Position numbers and translations under genes: made by a program. The notes below the pieces were generated by a model. It ran no database searches. It worked only from the letters and a program-made list of their open reading frames with translations, and was not told where the DNA came from. This document shows positions 32,264-36,430 of a DNA stretch of 36,430 nucleotides, piece after piece. This stretch comes from an uncultured Prevotella sp. (GTDB lineage Bacteria; Bacteroidota; Bacteroidia; Bacteroidales; Bacteroidaceae), in the NCBI GenBank assembly GCA_934256705.1, contig CAKQPF010000036.1, forward strand, positions 1 to 36,430, written 5' to 3'. Within the stretch, counting starts at the first letter, position 1. Every line of letters starts with the position of its first letter.

Positions 32264-34897
32264 TTACTTGGTATTTATCACGATGGTCTCCTTGATTTCA
32301 GGGATGGCGATGACCTTTCTGCCCTTCTTCTGCTTGGATGCAGGACGGGTGACGGTGACATTCATCTTGCCGGCTCTGTCAGTGCTCTGCACAGTAAGCA
32401 CGAGCATACCGTGGAAGAGGCGCATCTTTGGCTCGGTGAATGACTCCAATGATGTGGCATCACCATTGCATATTGCCTTGAATCTTCCTTCTCCTTCCAC
32501 AGTGACGAGAAGCTCATCGTCAGCGTCTGGACAGAGATTGCCGTCCTTATCCGTCATTTTCACGGTGATATAGCATAGATCTTCTCCGTCAGCGGCGATG
32601 GTCTTTACGTCTGGCGACATATCAAGGCGCGCAGCTTCACCGGCAGTGCGGATAACCTTCTCCATAGCAGGATTGCCTTCTTTATCGTATGCCACTACCT
32701 TCAGTTCGCCTGGTTCATACTTGGTATTCATCCAGCGGAGGCGGTAGCGGTCCATGTTAGGCGCATGGCTGGTGTCGCAATTAGCGTCCCAACGGTCGCT
32801 GTTAGGATTTCTTGCCTCAGTTCCCGTATTCTGCTTGCCGTCAGCACCGCGGCTGATGTCATGGTTTTTCTTTATCCTTCCCTGGCTCTTGCCATTGATG
32901 AAGAGCTCAGCTTCGTCGTAATCGGAGAATACCTGCACCGGCACATTCTTGCCTATCATGCTCTTGCCCCATGACCAATGCGGAGCGACATGTAGGGTAT
33001 GGTCTTTCTTGTTCCATACAGAGCGATAGAGATAGTATCTGTCCTTAGGGAGTCCGGCAAGGTCGCAGATGCCGAAATATGAGGAACGGCTTGGCCAATA
33101 GCTGTCATAAGGAGTCGGTTCGCCAAGATAGTCGATGCCAGTCCATACAAACTGACCTATAGTCCAAGGATAATCATCCATGAGTTCGAAGTCCACGTCT
33201 GGCAGATTGCTCCAAGGACACCACTCATTCTCATAGCTGGAGCATTGTCCATCGGCATAGACGCCGTGGTTTGTAGTCTTGTAAGGCAATTTATATACAC
33301 CTCTTGAGCTGACAGTGGAAGCTGTTTCGCTGCCGAGGATAAACTTCTGGTGTGTCGTCTCGTAAGCTTTCACATATTTGTGAGTGCGATAGTTGAGTCC
33401 CACCACATCCATTGCGTCAGCCACTCCGCTTGCCAGAGCGCCATCCACGCGGTCAAGTCCCTGAGTGACTGGGCGTGAAGGATCGAGGCGATGACAGAGG
33501 TCCTGCAACTTCTTGCTCCATGCCACGCCTTTCTTCTTGTCTGCCTGCTCCGGAATCTCATTGCCTATACTCCACATGATGATGGAAGGATGATTGCGAT
33601 GATGCAAGAGGAGATTGGTGATATCCTTTTCTGCCCATTCATTGAAGAAGCGTGCGTAGCCGTTCTTGCATTTAGGATACTGCCACATATCAAAACTTTC
33701 AGCCATCACCATCATACCCATAGAGTCGCATACCTGCATCTGCATCTCTGAAGGCATATTATGGGCAGTGCGGATAGCGTCGCATCCCATGTCTTTCATC
33801 AGCCTTATCTGGCGTATGAGTGCTGCTTTGCTGACAGCGGCGCCGAGAGGTCCGAGATCGTGATGCAGGCAGACACCTTGCAGTTTGCGGCTTACTCCAT
33901 TGAGCTTGAAGCCACCGTCCTTGCTCACTTCTATGGTACGAATGCCGAAAGGAGTGATTACTTCGTCTATGAGCTTGTGGTTGCGGTACAATCTGGTGCG
34001 TACCTTGTAAAGATAAGGAGTCTCCGGCGACCAAAGGTTAGGATTAGTCACCGTGATAGTGGTCTTGATATGTCCGTCAGCCGGCACGTCGAAGTGGCTT
34101 CCAGCCTCAAAGTAGTCCTTGTCGTTGACGATGTCGATGACACAGGCCATTCCTTCGAAGGCATTGTCAGAAGTGTTTGCGAGAGTCTGGCCGTCGCTTC
34201 CGGCGAGCAGCGTGCTTGCCGTTCCGCCCACGAGCTGCGTCTCGAAGTCTATGGTAGCCTGTGGCTTGGTGCGTCCGAAGTTGTCCACGCCCTTGATGAA
34301 GGCGGTGGTGCGGATGCTTGTGGCCCACGGGTCAATGGCCGCTTTGCCGGTGAGGATGAGCTTTACAGGGCGGTAAATACCGGCTCCGGGGTACCATCTG
34401 GAACTTTCCTCCATGTTTTCGAGGTCCACTTCCACGGTGTTCTTACCCACTTTCACGAGGTCAGTGACATCCATTCTGAAAGCGTTGTAGCCGTAAGCCC
34501 AGTAACCGGCTTTCTTTCCGTTGACATAGACGGTAGGCTGAGCCATAGCACCGTCAAATTCCAGTATGGCTCTGCTCTCGTGAGGACGGAAATCTTCCGC
34601 CTTGATGTCGATGGTGGTGCGGTAATGTCCCTTTCCTATCCACGGCAGGGCACCGGATCTTCCAGTCTTTTCGGAAGCCTTCTTCTCTCCATTCTGCTCG
34701 ATGGCCACCATCTGTATGTCCCATTTCTTGTCGAACGGACCGCTGATAGCCCAGTCGTGAGGCACGCAGACGGTCTCCCATGCCTGCTTGTCTTTAGAGA
34801 AATCCCATGTCTTGAGGTTCATTTCCTTGCGGTCCTGTGCCATTCCTGCTGTGGCGATGGCGAGTAGGGCGCAAGTCACTTTAAGTCTGTAGTTCAT
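32264..34897 (-). CDS. Secreted glycoside hydrolase family 2 enzyme (beta-galactosidase-like)
   Basis: This 877-residue protein has a signal peptide (1-20, ending GMA-Q). Domains in order are the GH2 sugar-binding sandwich (about 30-180, 'VPHDWAISGPF', 'GKGHYR'), a GH2 immunoglobulin-like domain (about 185-325), the TIM barrel (about 330-610) and C-terminal beta domains (DUF4982-like, about 625-860). The acid/base is E447 in WSIGNEIPEQ and the nucleophile is probably E524 in LGSETAST. 'HHDLGPLGAAV' and 'IRTAHN' are typical of this family. It hydrolyses terminal beta-linked sugars in the periplasm; galactose is likely, but other sugars are possible. A -7-like TATTTTTG lies at 34932-34939. Confidence 0.92.
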   Translation of the reverse strand: MNYRLKVTCALLAIATAGMAQDRKEMNLKTWDFSKDKQAWETVCVPHDWAISGPFDKKWDIQMVAIEQNGEKKASEKTGRSGALPWIGKGHYRTTIDIKAEDFRPHESRAILEFDGAMAQPTVYVNGKKAGYWAYGYNAFRMDVTDLVKVGKNTVEVDLENMEESSRWYPGAGIYRPVKLILTGKAAIDPWATSIRTTAFIKGVDNFGRTKPQATIDFETQLVGGTASTLLAGSDGQTLANTSDNAFEGMACVIDIVNDKDYFEAGSHFDVPADGHIKTTITVTNPNLWSPETPYLYKVRTRLYRNHKLIDEVITPFGIRTIEVSKDGGFKLNGVSRKLQGVCLHHDLGPLGAAVSKAALIRQIRLMKDMGCDAIRTAHNMPSEMQMQVCDSMGMMVMAESFDMWQYPKCKNGYARFFNEWAEKDITNLLLHHRNHPSIIMWSIGNEIPEQADKKKGVAWSKKLQDLCHRLDPSRPVTQGLDRVDGALASGVADAMDVVGLNYRTHKYVKAYETTHQKFILGSETASTVSSRGVYKLPYKTTNHGVYADGQCSSYENEWCPWSNLPDVDFELMDDYPWTIGQFVWTGIDYLGEPTPYDSYWPSRSSYFGICDLAGLPKDRYYLYRSVWNKKDHTLHVAPHWSWGKSMIGKNVPVQVFSDYDEAELFINGKSQGRIKKNHDISRGADGKQNTGTEARNPNSDRWDANCDTSHAPNMDRYRLRWMNTKYEPGELKVVAYDKEGNPAMEKVIRTAGEAARLDMSPDVKTIAADGEDLCYITVKMTDKDGNLCPDADDELLVTVEGEGRFKAICNGDATSLESFTEPKMRLFHGMLVLTVQSTDRAGKMNVTVTRPASKQKKGRKVIAIPEIKETIVINTK

Positions 34898-34931
34898 ATT
34901 GTGCTTAGTTAGTTAAGTTCCTAATTTGGCA

Positions 34932-34939
34932 CAAAAATA
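34932..34939 (-). promoter_or_regulatory. -7 element of the GH2 gene
   Basis: TATTTTTG on the minus strand fits TAnnTTTG, 35 bp before the GH2 ATG. The -33 region has only GAAA/TTTC, so this is a moderate match. Confidence 0.4.
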
Positions 34940-34986
34940 ACTATTTTTCCTGAAATGACGAAATAAATAGGGGAAAAAGTGATGGT

Positions 34987-35017
34987 AACCAGCGGTAAAA
35001 GCCGTTGGCACAGTGGC
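34987..35017 (+). repeat. REP-like repeat, copy E
   Basis: A diverged 31-bp copy (AACCAGCGGTAAAAGCCGTT, then GGCACAGTGGC) lies between the GH2 gene and the DUF4160-like gene. A GGTTGTCGGTTGTGGGTTG tract follows at about 35029-35050. Confidence 0.7.
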
Positions 35018-35079
35018 GGTAGATGATTGGTTGTCGGTTGTGGGTTGTGGGCAGAGAAGCCGTGACGGCTACATGAAAA

Positions 35080-35604
35080 TCATGCTCTGAGCACATCTGC
35101 TATGGAGTATATCTCGGTGGTGGCGGCAAAGGAGAAGAACTGCCCGTCCATGATGAGATAGTCCTCACGCTGCTTCATGCGCAGTTCCTTTATCTCCGGA
35201 AACAAAGATACCGGCACCAGGACCTCCCTGCCATCGGTCAGAAAGACTGCCATCATGCCTCGCTTGCGGTTGAAATCCAGTTTTCTGATTTCTGTTCTGG
35301 TGTCCTTGAGCTTGTCATGGATGATGTTCCGCCTTATCTTCATCAGGTCGATTTCGGCGATGAGTCCGCTCCAGTTCAGGCTGATGAGTGCTCTGATATT
35401 GGTCTCATCCTCCGGTGGCAGTTCGGACCATTCCGCTTCTATCTTCTTCTTTCCCTCTTCGGCTATCCATATTTTTGCCACGGTGTCGCCACGATGCGCC
35501 TTCCCGCTGCCCTTCTTTATCACGTGGATAGGGTGGCGAGGATCGTCAAGCTCCGTGGGAAGCACTGACAGGATATAATCAAGGTAAAATAACAGTTTGC
35601 CCAT
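35080..35604 (-). CDS. Probable DUF4160-DUF2442 fusion protein
   Basis: From the chosen start (MGKLLFYLDYIL) this is 174 residues. The frame is open to 35709, but that extension runs through the promoter and into a MITE-like element, so it was rejected; ATG 35610 is an alternative. The N-terminal half (about 15-90: 'RHPIHV', 'AKIWIAEEG', 'NWSGLIAEID') has the pattern of DUF4160, a short family with HxHV and a basic face. The C-terminal half (about 115-174: 'FLTDGREVLVPVSLFPEI', then 'IADVLRA') fits DUF2442. These two domains usually occur as separate adjacent small genes, sometimes proposed as toxin-antitoxin-like; here they seem fused. The domain calls come from pattern memory. Confidence 0.65.
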   Translation of the reverse strand: MGKLLFYLDYILSVLPTELDDPRHPIHVIKKGSGKAHRGDTVAKIWIAEEGKKKIEAEWSELPPEDETNIRALISLNWSGLIAEIDLMKIRRNIIHDKLKDTRTEIRKLDFNRKRGMMAVFLTDGREVLVPVSLFPEIKELRMKQREDYLIMDGQFFSFAATTEIYSIADVLRA

Positions 35605-35621
35605 GCTCATAGAATTTTGGG

Positions 35622-35653
35622 CAAAGATAGTGTTTTTTCCGTTAGCTTGCAAA
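35622..35653 (-). promoter_or_regulatory. Promoter of the DUF4160-DUF2442 gene
   Basis: TATCTTTG (35622-35629) and TTTG (35650-35653) on the minus strand are exactly 20 bp apart. This fixes the start codon at 35604 or 35610 and implies a very short leader. Confidence 0.75.
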
Positions 35654-35671
35654 TATTTCCCCTGTCTTTTT

Positions 35672-35777
35672 CGAACCGTACGGTTGAAAATGCCCAATGC
35701 GCCCTGCAAGGGCAGAAGCTCTTAGCCCTGGGCTATGAGCTTTTTGGGCTTTCAGCCCGTTTCAACCGTACAGGTCG
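35672..35777 (+). mobile_element. MITE-like element, copy 3 (106 bp, shortened)
   Basis: The ends CGAACCGTACGGTTGAAA and TTTCAACCGTACAGGTCG are inverted at 16/18 positions. An exact 8-bp direct repeat GTCTTTTT flanks them (35664-35671 and 35778-35785). Only the outer arms remain (AGCCCTGGGCT, GGGCTTTCAGCCC); the central stem-loop is missing. Its left end lies 18 bp upstream of the -33 box of the DUF4160-like gene. Confidence 0.85.
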
Positions 35778-35854
35778 GTCTTTTTTTTCTTGGTGGCGAG
35801 GATTGCTTGAGACTTCGTCCATGGTTACTTTCACTTCGCTCGGGATAGGTTAAA

Positions 35855-35879
35855 GGGTGGTTCTATAAATTACCACCGT
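35855..35879 (+). repeat. Solo end of the 201-bp inverted-repeat element
   Basis: GGGTGGTTCTATAAATTA continuing ACCACCGT matches 14149-14173 at 24 of 25 bases. No partner end is seen downstream. The motif is itself a short palindrome (GGTGGT...ACCACC). Confidence 0.65.
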
Positions 35880-35890
35880 CAGATAAGAAC

Positions 35891-36020
35891 TTAAGTGATA
35901 TTTAAGTGAGTTTTAAGTGACAAAACTTAGGCTATATTATATAACATACTAAAACTCAACAATATAACCAATGTATAAATAATCATTCTTTTAAGTGGTT
36001 TATTTCGCAACTTTAAGTGA
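35891..36020 (+). promoter_or_regulatory. Cluster of TTAAGTGA boxes
   Basis: TTAAGTGA occurs at 35891, 35902 and 35913 (11-bp spacing) and again at 36013, with TTAAGTGG at 35991, 22 bp before the last. The helical spacing suggests protein-binding sites. No gene is visible up to the right edge, so the target is unknown. Confidence 0.45.
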
Positions 36021-36200
36021 TCCCGTCATGCTTAGTTGACGGTTTGTTCGATTTGCAATAAAATAAAGTAATGATATACTATTTGGCACGGTAGCCATAA
36101 AAAAGCGAAACAGTTTGCATCTGACGATACGGTTACATTTATGGCGTTGCTGGAAAAGTAGCATTAAGAAAATGATTGCGGTAATTGCTGATTGCGGTAA
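36021..36200. other. Gene-free stretch before array 3
   Basis: No ORF with a credible start is present. Two 16-bp units ATTGCGGTAA(T/A)TGCTG lie at about 36175-36206, abutting and slightly overlapping the 22-bp array. Confidence 0.4.
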
Positions 36201-36288
36201 ATGCTGATTGCATAGCTTTTACCTCCTAATAACTATGCTTTTACCTCCTAATAACTATGCTTTTACAATGCAATATCTATGCTTTTAC
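36201..36288 (-). repeat. 22-bp tandem array 3 (four units)
   Basis: Minus-strand units occupy 36201-36222, 36223-36244, 36245-36266 and 36267-36288, exactly 22 bp each. The core is GTAAAAGCATAG(A/T)TATT with AGGAG or GCATT endings, as in arrays 1 and 2. The conserved flank of those arrays is not evident here. The remaining 140 bp to the window edge show no gene. Confidence 0.85.
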
Positions 36289-36430
36289 AAAAGCACACAT
36301 CAACCTCTATGGAGGGAGCTTCCTGTAGTAAGTTGTGATATGAAATGACTTAAATTTAACATCTATTCACAACTTTTGTAACTACTCAGGTAGGTTTGCC
36401 GTACTCATATTATGACGAAACGATAGCAGC

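Noticed and set aside
33761..34867. 368-codon plus-strand ORF opposite the GH2 gene
   Set aside because: Antisense shadow of the glycosidase; no family resemblance.
35605..35709. 35-codon extension of the DUF4160-like gene
   Set aside because: It passes through the promoter and into MITE copy 3.

Overview
The window looks like Bacteroidales chromosome, most probably Prevotellaceae (Prevotella/Segatella type). The reasons are a SusC/SusD pair, lipoprotein signals with acidic residues after the cysteine, promoters of the Bacteroidetes type (-33 TTG/TTTG, about 20 bp, -7 TAnnTTTG), a membrane-bound propeller/AraC regulator, and intergenic DNA rich in short dispersed repeats. No rRNA, tRNA, CRISPR array, complete insertion sequence or phage gene was recognised. 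The taxonomic call is inference.

Layout. 1-11274: a leftward unit of susC, susD, a DUF4843-type lipoprotein, a PKD-like lipoprotein, a metzincin-type metalloprotease and a shorter homologue whose zinc site is destroyed. This looks like a surface uptake system joined to a protease pair. A partial leftward gene may run off the left edge. 11547-13270: aspartate ammonia-lyase (aspA) with a promoter and hairpin terminator. 13271-14436: no gene, but dense repeats. 14437-16757: a divergent AraC regulator and a secreted LytM (M23) protein with one dead and one intact LytM domain. 16858-22082: a leftward [FeFe] hydrogenase operon (hydrogenase, HydE, HydG, HydF), enough to make and mature the H-cluster. 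22152-24807: a large secreted protein of unknown function followed by a 59-residue ORF. 25354-29468: an envelope cluster of a BamA/TamA-type barrel, an EptA-type phosphoethanolamine transferase and a PCMD-like secreted protein. 29639-31729: a membrane-anchored propeller/AraC regulator, convergent with a GH2 glycosidase (32264-34897). 35080-35604: a probable DUF4160-DUF2442 fusion. 35672-36430: repeats only.

The most unusual content is intergenic. (i) Three copies of a hairpin-forming element have 18-bp terminal inverted repeats and 8-bp flanking direct repeats, so they are a MITE-like family. (ii) Three arrays have an exact 22-bp period (GTAAAAGCATAGATATT plus five variable bases); two are exactly five units long and share a conserved flank. 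(iii) Five copies of a REP-like palindrome sit in gaps between genes. (iv) A 201-bp inverted-repeat element has a solo end elsewhere in the window. At protein level the best leads are the active/dead metalloprotease pair, the dead/active LytM tandem, the kinase-less membrane AraC regulator and the large secreted protein with its tiny downstream ORF.

All assignments come from reading motifs and context; no database search was run.
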